Below, in pieces: positions 1-11,728 of a DNA stretch of 64,000 nucleotides (its first letter is position 1; every line of letters begins with the position of its first letter). The notes beneath the pieces were generated by a model, which was given only the letters and a program-made list of their open reading frames with translations, was not told where the DNA came from and did no database searches. The stretch lies in contig NW_019775694.1 of assembly GCF_001039355.2 (NCBI RefSeq), positions 131,923 to 195,922 of the forward strand, given 5' to 3'. The position numbers were made by a program, and so were the translations under genes. This stretch comes from Lingula anatina. Taxonomy: Eukaryota; Brachiopoda; Lingulata; Lingulida; Lingulidae.

Positions 1-110
1 ATTCCACTTATCGTGCTATCGCTGAGTGCACGGCGACGGCGACGACAGACGCAGGTGACGGCTATATGTACAGACACATGTACTGTGTCTGTACATAAAA
101 ATGAAAGTAA
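1..110. repeat. Dispersed repeat: CGACGG-type tract next to a hairpin
   Basis: A short run of CGACGG/CGACGA trinucleotides is followed by a near-perfect palindrome around TGTACAGACACA...TGTGTCTGTACA (about 68-98). The same arrangement occurs in reverse orientation at about 23925-24020, so this is a dispersed repeat rather than a gene. It may be the end of a larger element that begins outside the window. Confidence 0.55.
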
Positions 111-183
111 ATTTAAGGTAGCATTCAATTCAAATACTAGTACTTTAAAGTGGGCCTCCTTGAATAACCTGGTAAACACTTAC

Positions 184-703
184 TGTTCACAGGATAACTA
201 CGGTGTGACTGAAATGCGCAATACACTGCAATACAGCGCAACACAGCGCAGTGCACTCGAAAAATCAAGTTTAGTTGCAATCACAAAAAAGAAACAGTCA
301 TTTCCAACAAAGTAGGGTGATATAAAAGCAAACTGCATTACTATTTAAGTAATATTGTAGATAAAATTTAACAAATCGGCGAGACTTTTATATTGTCGGG
401 TCAGCAGCCATATTGGTGAGTAGCTCTTCTTAGATATATTACTGGTCAAGAAGAGCCACTCGCCAACATGGCAGCTGATCCAACATTGAAAAGAATGTGT
501 TAATCTCTTGCGGTGTATCAGCAATATTCATTAGGCCCTACTTACTGATATATGTTTGCTTTCATATCAACCTATTTTGTTTGAATTCACCCTTTCCTGT
601 GTTTACTTGTGGCTGGACTTGTTTTTTCAAGTGTATTGCGCTATGTTGCGCTGTATTGCGCAATTCAGTCACACCTGGATAACTATACTGTTCCGACCAT
701 CAA
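184..703. repeat. Nested fold-back element
   Basis: Outer arms at about 184-255 and 630-703 are imperfect reverse complements, sharing GGTGTGACTGAA and AATACAGCGCAAC. Inner arms at about 391-430 and 449-486 are also reverse complements, sharing GGGTCAGCAGCCATAT and its partner. The whole segment could fold into one long hairpin with a small central loop. No transposase reading frame is present. It is a non-autonomous fold-back or MITE-like element; I do not recognise the family. Confidence 0.6.
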
Positions 704-2261
704 GACCTAATATCACTTACAAACATTCCCTCTGCTCAGTTAAATTGCGACCGCAATACAAAATCCCCCTAGACTGATATATCTGCCAGACCGGTTACAG
801 GCAACATGGCAGCCACGTACAGTATCCTCTCCATTCGGAACTCCTCGACAATTTCCGGCTATCTTCCGAACGCCTTGAAACTAGTATGATGACGTAGGAA
901 TCAATCGACGGTGAGCCGAGTGTATCCTCTCAGGCAGGGGGTGGTAACGCGCTACTAAAATGATTATGACGAGCCTAACCGTCAGTACGGATATTGGTTT
1001 GTGACCTCGAGGGGCAATTAGGCTTGGTCTTTGCGGCAAGCATGGACAGCAGTCGTCACTCGTCAACGAGGTGCTTGTTCAAGACTACACACTGATATCT
1101 ACTAGTACTACCAGTGACTTCATTAGTAACGTTCCCACAATACATGGTTTTCTGTCTGTGCGTACATACCCTGAATTTGGCCAGCCGCCAGCCTCACTGA
1201 CGAGAACAATGGACATTTCTCACCCCTCTCTAGGATTACCCCTGTCTCAGGCCAGGGGCTACATGTAGATGTCATCTCAGGCCAGAATGTTTTAAATCTG
1301 AATTTTCCTAACTGTCCACTGCGAAAGAGAACTTTCACCAGTGCATTTTTGATATCACTTTCTAATAAGTTGAAACAGACTTGGCATGATGTTTAAGTGC
1401 AAGTTTTTATAATCACCAGGCAAATCAGCCAAAAAGCGGCAAGGTTGGGTTCTCACAGAATACACTCATTTTGCTCACATTTAATCACCTTTGTGACCTT
1501 AATTAAACTGTAAAATATTAAAGCTTTCCGTTGCGTTATTGTCGAGATACAGCCACATTCACATTTCACTGCCTCGCGTGGCTCCCGTCTCACTTTTCAA
1601 CTGTGTAAGTGGTGTATTTTTCACCGAAGTTTGCTTCACAAATGTGCATGAAGTGATCAGTACATTACTTCGACCAATACTACAATTGAAAGATGAATAT
1701 ATAATCTTTATAACGACAGAGATTTATGTCAAAATTCCGTTGCTATGGTTACAAACTACCGAGGTTATTGTTGTGTTCGTGCATTTTCCTACCTTCACCA
1801 GGTGTGCTCTCCCTGCGCGGAGAGCGCGCAATTACGGTAAGTACTGCGCACACCAGGTGGAGAGCCCAACTTCCCTGCCTGATCCCGGTGAGTACAACTC
1901 ATCCACAGCTACCGTGCAGACGTGTACGGTACAGACGACCAAAAATAATCAGAATTGAAACACAATACACAGTGATCTACAATCTCACTCCGTAAGTAGA
2001 ACCAGTGAATACTTTATTGGCGACAAGGCATTCGTAACTTGTATTTTTGCGGGCCTAAAGCTTAGTTTTCGCTGCGATCTAGCTGAAAGTAGATTACGCG
2101 GAAAATTTCTTTGTCTAACATCCATTTGAAAAATTGGGTGGAGCGGCGGTCAAAATTGTAGTTTCAGTTTTGGATCATAAAGGTTACCGCTTCAGGAGAC
2201 ACTGGTATTTGTTGCGTATCTACTGTATTTTCGGTGCATACGTGTGTGAATTGTGATATAG
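704..2261. other. Intergenic stretch without a supported gene
   Basis: Short open frames exist here, the longest at 1539-1958. None has a recognisable domain, coding-like splice sites or a conserved second copy in the window, so I see no supported gene. Confidence 0.5.
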
Positions 2262-2428
2262 CAGGGGCGGATTTAGGCCGTCTTCTGGGTCTTCCGGAAG
2301 ACGGGCAGATTTTCAGGTTTACATTGGCGGGTATCTAATTTTTTCTGTCGGAAGACGGTCAAAAATGGAGGGTGGATCAATAAAGATAATTCAGAAGTCT
2401 GTCACAAAATATCTCTGGATCCGCCCTG
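2262..2428 (+). mobile_element. hAT-like MITE, copy 1
   Basis: The element begins CAGGGGCGGATT and ends GATCCGCCCTG, which are inverted termini of the CAGGGGCGG type common in hAT-superfamily non-autonomous elements. Internal sequence with paired GTCTTC/GGAAGACGG motifs matches copies at 17251-17420 and 19608-19778, which lie in the opposite orientation. There is no transposase. The hAT assignment rests on the terminal sequence only; I could not define an 8-bp target duplication. Confidence 0.6.
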
Positions 2429-2589
2429 TAAAGGAGACGTTGGTCTCATTCCCCTGTGTGTTGTTATCAAAGCTGAATTTTCTCCAAGACTGAGGTGCAC
2501 ACGTAATATTTTGGTTTCTTTATTTCTTTAGTTTATTTGAAAGAATAAAATATTGACTTCAGTATTGTTGTTGATTATTCTTTTGTATC

Positions 2590-2590
2590 N
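2590..2590. other. Single ambiguous base (possible contig join)
   Basis: One N interrupts the sequence. Other isolated N bases in the window sit where near-identical sequence repeats. I did not find a matching overlap for this one. Confidence 0.4.
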
Positions 2591-2913
2591 GAATACTTTA
2601 GTACCTTATCAATGGGGAACCATTCATCACACTATACATTCATTGCTCTCTTTGATCTCAAATGACATTTTCTTCACAGAGTCACTCTAAAAAAAGCTCC
2701 TAGTTACCTTTATGCCTCCCCATGTTTCAGATCTCCATTGGTAGCAAGTCCTGTTTTAGATGCCTTAGTAACTTTTCAGAAAAAAATCAACTGTCAAGCT
2801 TGCATGCTAGGGTTCAAGATGTCTGCGCCAAACATTGCTTATTTAAATACCTGGATTGACAGCGAGGTCCCTTACCTCACACCAATTATCGAACAATTTT
2901 TTTGTTTTTTTAG

Positions 2914-3111
2914 GCCATACAGTTGCCAATATTGAAAGAACAAGACAAAATTTTGAAGGAGGAAAATGAAAGGCACAACAAATTTTATAAACTTAAGGAA
3001 AAATTTGCCTGCGTTAAGTTTTTCAGCTGGATGTGGCAAGAGACCCTGTATTGCAGGGAACTAATAAAATATCAATACACTATACAACTGAATAGGCTAG
3101 GAAAACAATAA
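2914..3111 (+). CDS. Possible terminal exon of an unidentified gene
   Basis: A strong pyrimidine tract and AG acceptor end at 2913. After it a frame stays open for 65 residues (AIQLPILKEQDKILKEEN...) and ends at a TAA. The first half is rich in K and E and could form a coiled coil; the second half is W, C and Y rich. An AATAAAC-type polyadenylation signal lies about 210 bases downstream. I do not recognise the protein, and the upstream exons would have to lie beyond the contig join at 2590. It could equally be chance or a transposon remnant. Confidence 0.22.
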   Translation, partial: AIQLPILKEQDKILKEENERHNKFYKLKEKFACVKFFSWMWQETLYCRELIKYQYTIQLNRLGKQ

Positions 3112-4164
3112 TTTCTAAAGCCTATAGTGTTATAGCGAGTTCATTTAAATACCCAAGTGTTTACTCTGACTGAAGCATACGCACATGATTGGTGAACTGT
3201 TGTTGTTTGTTTGAAAGTTAAGTAAACAGTTAATCTCATTTGCATGTTCAAACACATACCCAGCTCACTGTGTTACCTACATGAGACCAGCCGCATATTT
3301 ATCATTTTTTAAATCTATATTGAATAAACTAATGTACATTTTTATTTGTTTGGTTCGATTGTGTGACTTTTCCTTTACATATTGAAAAAAGAAGAGAAGA
3401 GAAAATAAAATAAAGGGGTTTCTTTTAGTATTACTACTTTAAAAACAGATCAATTTATTTGATAAACATGCAGAAAAAAATCATAACCTTATTTTTATGA
3501 TTTATTTCACTAATTAATGCATCGTTATTAAGATGTTAAAATTTAAGTTTAGTGTGTGGGATGAACAGGTCAATATTTTTTCATTATTTAAATGATAAAC
3601 TTTATACATCAGAAAAGAACTAAACTATTAAGTAACAATAAGAAGCAGGGATTTAACTAACTGATATGAGAGAATTACTATAGGCAATAAAATAATAAGA
3701 ATAAATTGGAGAATTTAACATATTGACCAAAATCTAGAAATTTATAAATCACATTGTAAAGTGATCACACTCAGCATTTACCATACTGTAGGTTTTTCTA
3801 TTTATTTTTTTTTTAATTTCACTGTTTTATTAATTAATTTACAGTCTGTGGTAGCCCCATAATGGTTGTTTAATTGTTTTAGATTCATCAACAAAATAGC
3901 ATTCACCATAAGCCAGTGAAAAATTTGAAAAGATTTTTCTATATATTTCTTCTTTCACTTGTTTATTGACAATTTACCGTGGTAGTTACATATATAATGG
4001 CTGTTTAATTTTTTTTTTTTTTAGATTCACCAACAAAATAAAGGCTACAGCCAACCATGGGCAAAACACCCTTACCAAACAAGCTGACTGAGACATCTTA
4101 GTTTGCACCATTTTTCTTACCAAAAAAATAATAATAAAACAAGATAAAAACTAAATAAACTTAC
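3112..4164. other. AT-rich stretch with no supported gene
   Basis: This is very AT-rich sequence with poly-T runs. The minus-strand zinc-finger gene must continue through or beyond it, but I cannot place its next exon. Confidence 0.4.
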
Positions 4165-4619
4165 ATGGAAGACTTTCTGATCCTTCATCACATTCTAAAG
4201 TTGGTGTAATATTCCTACAGAGATTAGCTGAGATACTGGAGTCTGCCCAGCTAAGAGTCACTGGCTGGAATGAAGACGTCTCTACACAGGATGTTCTCTC
4301 TCTGTGGTATTTAAGGCCATTAGAGCTGAAAAGAATTGATGGATTAATTGAAAAAGGACAAAATAGACAGTGCATGTCCCATAAAACGAAAATCACTAAT
4401 ACTACATATTTAGCTTTTCTTTCAATTTTTGGGAAATTTATTTTAAAAAAGGTATAATGCAAAAATTTTAATCATGATCTGCAAACCCAAAAACAACGCC
4501 AAAGCCATCCTGAATTGAAATAATAATAATAATTATAATAATAATAATCACATCTTACATGTCACATATCTCTCATTAGAAAAGAAAATCCAAAAATAAC
4601 TACATCAACAAATTAATAA

Positions 4620-4685
<66 letters not shown>

Positions 4686-5677
4686 CCCAATGGAATATCA
4701 AAACAATATACTATCACAAACATCTCACCTCTTAAAAGTCTTCCTGCACTTGTCACACATGTAAGGTCTGTCCTGGTAATGTGATTTCAGATGATACCTC
4801 AGCCCCGGGGAGCTAGTAAGAACTTTATCACAGCCATCATGGGGGCACTTGAGGAGTCGTTGAGGGCTTATAGGCACATCACAGTTGTTGCTTAAGTATT
4901 CCTGCATCCGCTCAGTTTTGACGTGGGGCCTCTTCTGGGGCTGTTTAGAATATTGGGGTTATTAGTATAATGATGAGATGAATGACTTAAGTTTTGATAA
5001 ATAAATGGTTGGCGTTTGTAAATGTGTTTTAAAAAAATGCACCGGTGTAGTATACCTGATACGTACTGTACATGTACGTCAATGTCGTCAATTGCCAGTC
5101 ACTACAAGTTTAAGCACATACAGGAGACAGAATGCACTTGTTACATCAGGGAAGAAAACTGAAAGCTCATAATGTAGTAGTGGTAGTAGTAGTAGTAGTA
5201 GTAGTAGTAAGTTACATGTACCAGTCCCGCCCACCGGTACAGGCAGTGCATGCATAATGTAGTAGTACATATGTTCAATGTAACACTTCTTTAAATTGCA
5301 CAAGCAACGAAACCTGGACTTCGACGATCTTCCAGCTTAAAAGTATGAATCCTTACATACTAGTTTGGTGAACCCAGAAAAAATGATTTTATCAGTTAAA
5401 TTGGGTTGAATACACGATTCAAAAATTCATTAGAAGTTTTCAATCAATGGGCAGTAGCTACGTAAACATTGAAACAGCTGATATCGTACAGGTTATATTC
5501 AATGAAATTTTCTTTAATTTTTTATGTCTTCTGTTGAAATTAAGATCAGATATGCATCGGTATCTATATTATAAGTCTGCAAAATTCTGAATATTTAGGG
5601 TAACGATTATCTGCACATTTGCAGATTTTTTTTAGAAAATTACTTTTAAAACTCGCACTCACCTCCACTGACGCCAT
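4165..5677 (-). CDS. C2H2 zinc-finger protein, 5' three coding exons (partial)
   Basis: Three minus-strand exons join in frame. 5663-5677 encodes MASVE and ends at GTGAGT. 4729-4940 follows a CAG acceptor. 4165-4325 ends at GTAAGT. The second exon carries a classical C2H2 finger (CPHDGCDKVL...GLRYHLKSH). A second finger begins in it (YMCDKCRKTFK) and finishes across the splice (SSNGLKYHRER), ending in C rather than a clear final histidine. The rest is Ser/Glu-rich. After exon 3 the phase is 1 and the next exon is not found. The TGEKP-like linker is replaced by YQDRPYM. It is probably a nuclear DNA- or RNA-binding protein, but I cannot name an ortholog. It sits head-to-head with CENP-K. Confidence 0.72.
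4616..4682. repeat. (AATA)n microsatellite
   Basis: About 16 uninterrupted AATA units lie in the intron between the second and third exons of the zinc-finger gene. Confidence 0.95.
5177..5211. repeat. (GTA)n microsatellite
   Basis: A short trinucleotide run in the first intron of the zinc-finger gene. A related (TAG)n run lies at about 6248-6270 in the presumed 5' intron of CENP-K. Confidence 0.9.
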
Positions 5678-6347
5678 CTTCAGTCAATAGAAATGCCATG
5701 CATTAGTGAGAGAAATATTTTCATTGGTTGATTATCCCATCGCCCCAGTTAAAGACTTGTTCATTGGATAATAGATAGCTTCATTGATAGCTTGGGTTGT
5801 TATGTCCTCGGGAGACAGCTGTTACTCTAGTCTAAATAAAGTCTAAAATGTCGCCATTTAAAGTCTGTCTATCTATAAGAATAACCAAGAAACTCTTTAC
5901 GAATCATCTACTTTTGTACACTGTTTATTCATTAAGGCTACTGCAAAACCAACGTTGTTACAGCAGTCAAAATAATATTTTATGACGTAGGAAGCATAGC
6001 ACATGATAGAACAGCCGTACTGCTCAGCTAGGCGCGGAGTTCAGATGTAAACATACAAGAAACGAATGTACCTGTTGTAGATGAGATCGTGAAGCAATTC
6101 TTCAGCTTAGGTAAATCTGACATAAAGTTCTATGGGGATATCCATTCAATTGTGAATTAATGCAGAAATGTGTTGTTTACGTGAAAAAATGATAAATGTC
6201 AAGCAACAGATATTTGTGTTGATCGTGCCTTTTATAAAGTTGTAGACTAGTAGTAGTAGTAGTAGTAGCGCTAGTGGTACTATCCTGTAGTCAACAGTTG
6301 TGTAAAGTTTTCTGTTTTTCTAATCTTTAGGCCTTATCATTTGTATA
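5678..6347. promoter_or_regulatory. Head-to-head promoter and CENP-K 5' leader
   Basis: The start codons of the minus-strand zinc-finger gene (5677) and the plus-strand CENP-K gene (6348) are 670 bases apart. Two inverted CCAAT boxes (TCATTGGTTG near 5723, TCATTGGATA near 5761) lie close to the zinc-finger start, and no TATA box is evident. A likely CENP-K leader exon ends at 6110 (CTTAG before GTAAAT) and would splice to the acceptor at 6329-6330. This looks like a TATA-less bidirectional housekeeping promoter; the transcript starts are inferred. Confidence 0.5.
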
Positions 6348-8211
6348 ATGTCCAGTTCAGACATTCAGCTCAAAAAGCAGGCAGCTGTAGACGCCCTGAA
6401 GGCCGAATGTGAAGAAAAATGGACACAAATCACACAGGTAAATTACTATCATGGAATTTTTATCCTTGATAGTGTTAGGGTCTACCTGCGTGGAAACTTA
6501 CCAGATTTTTTATATGTTTTGTAAACTACAAAAAAAGTCATTCCAACTTATACTTGTATGACCCCAGTCAACATTGATGAAAAATGTAAGCAGCACTTCG
6601 AACCAACAAATAAAACATAAAGTGATCTCAAAGTCTAGCTTACGGGGGTGGGTGGGGGGGGGGGGGGGGGCTGTCAAAACATGTCTCCATGGGCCCAGTC
6701 TTGGACCCCATTTCCATAGATTTTTAGATCGATCTATCCCTGTGGGGAGTCTCACTAGATTACTGTCAGCTTGGCCGGCTTAAGCGTCTGTCCTGCCTAC
6801 TAAAAGCTGTAAGGGGGTAATTAACTATGGTGCCCGCTCAGCTGACTGCAATTTAGCGTGAACCCCCAGGGAGTTAGGTCGATCTAAATCTTAATCTTTA
6901 GATGGATCTAAATCTCTGGGAAAGCACCCTTGGACAGTGTTATTTTGATTTAAACCAAGGCATGAGGTGACCACCCCCAACAAATATCTAATCTGAATGG
7001 CAGTATAAAACTGCAAGTCCTCATACTGCTTAAAATTTTGAGTTATGCCTAATAATTATGTCTTGTTCAGTTATATGAAGACATCCAGACACAAAAGAAA
7101 CCCCATGATGAGCACGTGAGAGATGATCCTCTGTTGAAAATCTACCAGGCAAAGGAGAAGAGGTTAAAAGCTGAAGTGGAGGTGTTTAAGAATAAGGAGA
7201 CAGGGGGTAAGATTTACACGGAAAGTATGTAGTGTCTTAAGATAAGGTAATAAATAACACATTTCCTTTAACCCATTGTCAGTAGCATATATATATATAT
7301 TTATTTTATTCTGGGATAGCGCCAACACTCCCCTATTTAGCCAAATGCTAAAACTTACTTAAATTGGCTGAAGAAAAAGTGCTTGATTTGACTTGTTTTA
7401 GTCAAATTATAACCATTTTGATTACAAATTGACAAAAAAGTGGTGATTTGGCTAAGCGAAAAAAATTGCTAGCGCTACCCCAGTAATTTATTTATTTTTA
7501 TTTGGAGGGGGGGGGACACTTGCCTTGCCCAGCACTCATCTATGGTGACGTCGTCCTCTTTTCCCACAAAAATGAATGTACAAAACTAACAAAAAGCAAG
7601 CATTTTTCCTACCATGTACCCCAGATTTACTTAATTTGCCCTCAGCCCCCAGTGTATACATGGCTCCCTCCATCGCAGCAAAATTCTGGAGCCACCAGTG
7701 TATGTTTATACAACCTTATATAACCATTTTCACAAATATTTAGAAGTAACTTGAGGTGGATTGTAGTAAGACTTAACGGCAATTGCTTGCCTGGGATAAA
7801 GTCAATGAAAAAATTGTTATAATTATATATGTGTTATATATGTGTTTTCTAAGATGATATTTTGGGAGTCAAAGATTAATTTTTAGTCTGATTTTGTGTT
7901 TAGTTCCAGTGACATATACTTGTCACATTTGATTTTGCATTGTATTTTATTTTTTATTTTAATGTATTTTATATTTTAGTTATTAGCTTTTGTGTATAAA
8001 ATGAATTCCAGTTGTAAAAACTTTTTTTTTTAAATCAGAATGAATGAATTAATTTTAGTCAATTTCCCTCTAGCTCTCCCCAAGGACCCAGTGGTACTTC
8101 ACACCTTACTTAAAGATGAACTTACCACCTCTATCACCCAGCTAGAACACACCCTAGCCATGGTGGCAGGACAGAAGGCAGAGATGCTCAAACAGATTGA
8201 GAGGTCTGTCT

Positions 8212-8249
<38 letters not shown>

Positions 8250-8994
8250 CTTACATTTCAACAGTTGTAGAAGTAATGTAGCAATTAAAGCTAGGTTAAT
8301 GTAAAACACCATACATTTAAATCAAACAAGATTATTCATAAATCTTTATCAAACATAAGCCAAAATATTTTCATACTGTTAGCTTGCGGCCAACCTGGGT
8401 TAGGGCCTTCATCAGACTTCATTAGATACTGACCTTTGCCCAGTTTGCCACAAGCTAACAGTATGAAAGCATTTCTGCTTGTGTTTGATAATATCATTTA
8501 TGATCCAACTACCAAGCTAATGAACATTTTTGCTCAACAAGATTAGTGTATATTAATGATTTTTGTAAAATTCTGTGCAGAGATGAAGCCCGGTTGGAGG
8601 AACAAAGAGAAATAAAAGCTGCCCTGGAGGTAAAGGTGGAAGAGATCATGGCACAAGAGACACCTGGAAACGAAAGAAGGTGATAAAATGTCCACATTCA
8701 ACCAGTCAGTGTACTTAACACTGGTCATACACCAGATATATCAGTTTAATTGAAGCCAGGCCAGTAAAATTGTTTTGAAAATTGTTCATTTACTTGCCCT
8801 TGCTTTGATCGTAACATTGCTCATTATCATGATTTTGTTCACTTTTAGTAGTTTGAGAGATGACATATTAAATTAATAGTTACAAAACAAATTAATTCTT
8901 TAGTTTTGATATATTAAACATGTTGCAAAGAAACATGGTTTTGACCATAGCATTGGTTGTACATGCTTGTGTCTACCCCGGCCAGTCACTTGAT

Positions 8995-9048
<54 letters not shown>

Positions 9049-10903
9049 TGACAATGTCATATGGAATTTTTTATATCAGTTATTTGAAAGAATTGGAACA
9101 TAAAAGAAAAAGGGCCATTGAAAAAAACAGAGAGCTTATGTTGGAGATGGTAAGATTAGTTCTCTTTTATAATATTTTAGAATCCTTAAAAAAAGAGCAT
9201 TCTAATCTAGACCTTGCAGTTGAATTTTAACCGAATCAGATTCTTTTGTCTTGGAGTATATGTTTTACTGGAAATATATTGTACAGTATTTCAAAAACAT
9301 TGGTAGATAATTTGGTATCAGTTTAACACCTGTGAAAAAATGCATGATAAGTCACTGTTGAGGTTGTATTTTCAGCGTGACTTTATAGCAAAATTCTTCC
9401 CGCCACCAACGTACAACCAAATGAAGGAGTGGAGAAGGGTAGGTGTGAACTGAAGTATTGTGTTCTATCCCTCCGTCTGTCTTGATGAACCTCAATAAAT
9501 AAAAAATATTGGCTACAGGTGCTTCTGTCATCCATTTCTTTTCTCAAAGAAATAGTCAGTTTATAAATTAATCTTTCTTTAAATCGTTCTTGTATTTTGA
9601 AAAATGTTTTTGAAATAGGCAAATGAATGTAACAGTAGTGAAAATAATTGTGAAGGTTTGTGTAAAGTGTATATTTTTAATTTTAAATAATTTATTAATT
9701 TATTAATTTATTTATTTATTTTTTTTAATTATCTTGTAAAACAATTTTTAATTTTGTGTGCAGAATCACCAGCAGCCAGGTACAGGACGGAGGTCTAACG
9801 AGTCCTACACCAGTTCTGAAAGCCTCAATGGTGACGGTGTGGTCAGCTTGCAAGATATGGTAGAGGTAAAGTAACTGCTCTAAATTGGATTTATTAAGTA
9901 GAAATTCAGTCCAAAGTTTACAGTGTACGATCCCCCCCCCCCCCCAAAAAAAAAAAAATAATAAAAAATTCTTAAATTTTCTATGGGTGCATGGTATTTT
10001 TCTCTAACTAACTTATGCTTGGTCCTCTCTTACTTACACTTTAATTTGAATGTTACATAACTCGGATGCCATTATGTGTCTTTTGCACTAAATTAACTTA
10101 AAAGTAGTGTGTGCACAGAGTGACTACATATCTTGTTTTTTTTTTAATATTTTCAATTTATTTATTTATTTATTTTTTTCATAAATGTGCCCATGAGAAA
10201 GAGGGAAGGGGCTAAGCTTACAATTTTAGTGTGCATCGAAAGTCCCCTCAAAGGATCTATAACAAATTCAACTGAATCCAGGTCTCCAAATATTGTGACA
10301 GTATTTTTTGTTTCTGTTACCCTTTAAACAGCACTTGCCTCCTGGCAGATGTCAGCACTGTAAGGGTGATCTCTTTGCTTTTTCAGAAACTGTTGAAAGT
10401 TCAATCATTCAATCAAATTGACTGCATTAATTAAGCAACAGCAAAAAATCCCAAACCCCACCAGTCTCCATGACACTGGCAAGCTCAGTCATGTTCTCTA
10501 AGCCAGTATACTCAAGGAGAACCTGGACATGAGTTTTGTTTCATTCACCCATAAAAACGATTTAAAAAACAATGACGATAAAAATGGCTGGTAGCCCTCA
10601 ATCTGCAATGCATTAGAAGTGACTTTTGGGATATCGCCACAGAGCTCCATGTTTGGCTACTATTAAAAGTAATTAGTGTTATAGGGTTTTATGTTTGCAG
10701 GCATTGATGAAAGCTTACTTAATTATTCTGTTTCCTGTTTTCAGCATCTGATGAACAAACTGCTGGACAGTCCACATGACCCCTACCTGACCACTGACCA
10801 GTCTTACTGGCCTCCTTACTTGGAACTTCTGCTCAGGACTGGCATTGCTTTAAAACATCCAGAGGATGGACACAGGATCAAACTGGTCCCCTTTCACCTG
10901 TAA
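6348..10903 (+). CDS. CENPK: Centromere protein K (CENP-K), complete
   Basis: Eight coding exons join with matching phases and GT-AG borders: 6348-6437, 7071-7206, 8074-8203, 8581-8679, 9080-9149, 9376-9438, 9764-9865, 10745-10903. They give 849 nt, 282 residues; vertebrate CENP-K is about 270. The N-terminus and middle are charged and coiled-coil-like (KKQAAVDALKAECEEKW, RLEEQREIKAALEVKVEE). The C-terminus has the family block: PHDPY, then SYWPPYLELLLRTGIAL, then HPEDGHRIKL. CENP-K is a subunit of the CENP-H/I/K/M part of the inner-kinetochore CCAN complex and helps recruit outer kinetochore proteins. The reading frame is intact with no disabling changes. The final 40 or so coding bases are the founder of the downstream minisatellite. 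Identification rests on recognition of the C-terminal block and the gene length. Confidence 0.9.
6704..6920 (+). mobile_element. GATCGATC-type MITE, copy 1 (CENP-K intron 1)
   Basis: About 215 bp with imperfect inverted ends built on CATTTCCATAGAT...TAGATCGATCTA and the internal block GGGAGTCTCACTAGATTA...GTTAGGTCGATCTA. The two halves are largely reverse complements around a central AGGGGGTAATTA. Related copies occur at about 11514, 12328, 14273, 15621, 16027, 18530, 21188 and a fragment at 40411. There is no coding capacity. The superfamily is not determined. Confidence 0.7.
8212..8247. repeat. Poly-T tract
   Basis: About 36 T residues immediately after the donor of CENP-K coding exon 3. 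Confidence 0.95.
8344..8492. repeat. Small fold-back element in CENP-K intron 3
   Basis: CATACTGTTAGCTTG (about 8371) is exactly inverted at about 8451 as CAAGCTAACAGTATG. The similarity extends outwards to TTATCAAACA and TGTTTGATAA. This gives a hairpin of about 150 bp, probably a miniature transposon. No target duplication is visible. Confidence 0.6.
8996..9042. repeat. A-run followed by (AT)n
   Basis: A homopolymer A tract runs straight into about 15 AT units in a CENP-K intron. Confidence 0.95.
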
Positions 10904-11400
10904 TCCTCTAAGTAATGTGTGAGTATGGACAGAAATTCAAATTTGTCCCATTTCACTGGTTATGCTATAACTTATAAGGATGGGCAGAGGATCAAACTGG
11001 TCCCTTTGCAACTGTAACACCCTGAGGATAGACGTAGGATCAAACTGGTCCCTTTCACCTGTAACACCCAGAGGATAGACGTAGGATCAAACTGTTCCCT
11101 TTCACCTGTAACACCCAGAGGATAGACGTAGGATCAAACTGGTCCCTTTCACCTGTAACACCCAGCAGATGGACAGAGAATCAAATTTGTTCTCTTGTAA
11201 TGTAATGAGGATAAACAGGATCAAACTTGTGTTCTTTTCCTTGTAACATCCCAAGGATGGACAGGGGATCAAAGTGGTCGTGAGGATAGAGGAGCAAACT
11301 GGCCCCATTTCACTTGTACTACCATGAGGATGGACAGAGGATCAAACCTGGTCTGTTTTTACTCATAGCAGCTGGAGAGAGAACAGCAAATCAAGCTCAT
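10850..11400 (+). repeat. Minisatellite seeded by the end of the CENP-K coding region
   Basis: Degenerate units of about 45-50 bp built on GAGGATGGACAGAGGATCA, AACTGGTCCC and TTTCACCTGTAACACCC repeat roughly ten times. Two adjacent units near 11022-11160 are almost identical with a period of 47 bp. The first unit is the CENP-K coding end itself (codons for EDGHRIKLVPFHL and stop). Because the unit length is not a multiple of three and each contains TAA, the later copies are untranslated 3' sequence. Confidence 0.85.
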
Positions 11401-11513
11401 CCCCATTAACTTAAAGACAATAAGAGCGTAACACTTATATAAATTTTATCAATCCCAAAATTGGCATTTTTAAAAGATTGACTTGAGGATCATTTTGGTT
11501 GTACTGACTGTAA

Positions 11514-11728
11514 CACCCCATTTCCATAGATTAGATCGATCTACTTTAGATCGACCTAACTCCCTGGGGGTTCACGCTAAATAGCTATCAGCCGGGCGGA
11601 CACGAAAGTTAATTACCCCCTTAGAGCTTGTAGTAGGCGGGACGGACATTTAAGTCGGATTATCTGAAAGTAATCTAGTGAGACTCCCCGCGGGGATAGA
11701 TCGATCTAAAATCTATGGGAATAGAGCC
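11514..11728 (-). mobile_element. GATCGATC-type MITE, copy 2
   Basis: A full-length relative of the element at 6704. It begins CATTTCCATAGATTAGATCG and ends AAATCTATGGGAATAG, with a central CCCCCTTAGAGCTTGTAGTA. It lies next to the CENP-K minisatellite. Confidence 0.75.

Noticed and set aside
1539-1958. 139-codon plus-strand open frame
   Set aside because: No domain, no coding-like composition and no supporting splice context; overlapping frames of similar length are present, as expected by chance.
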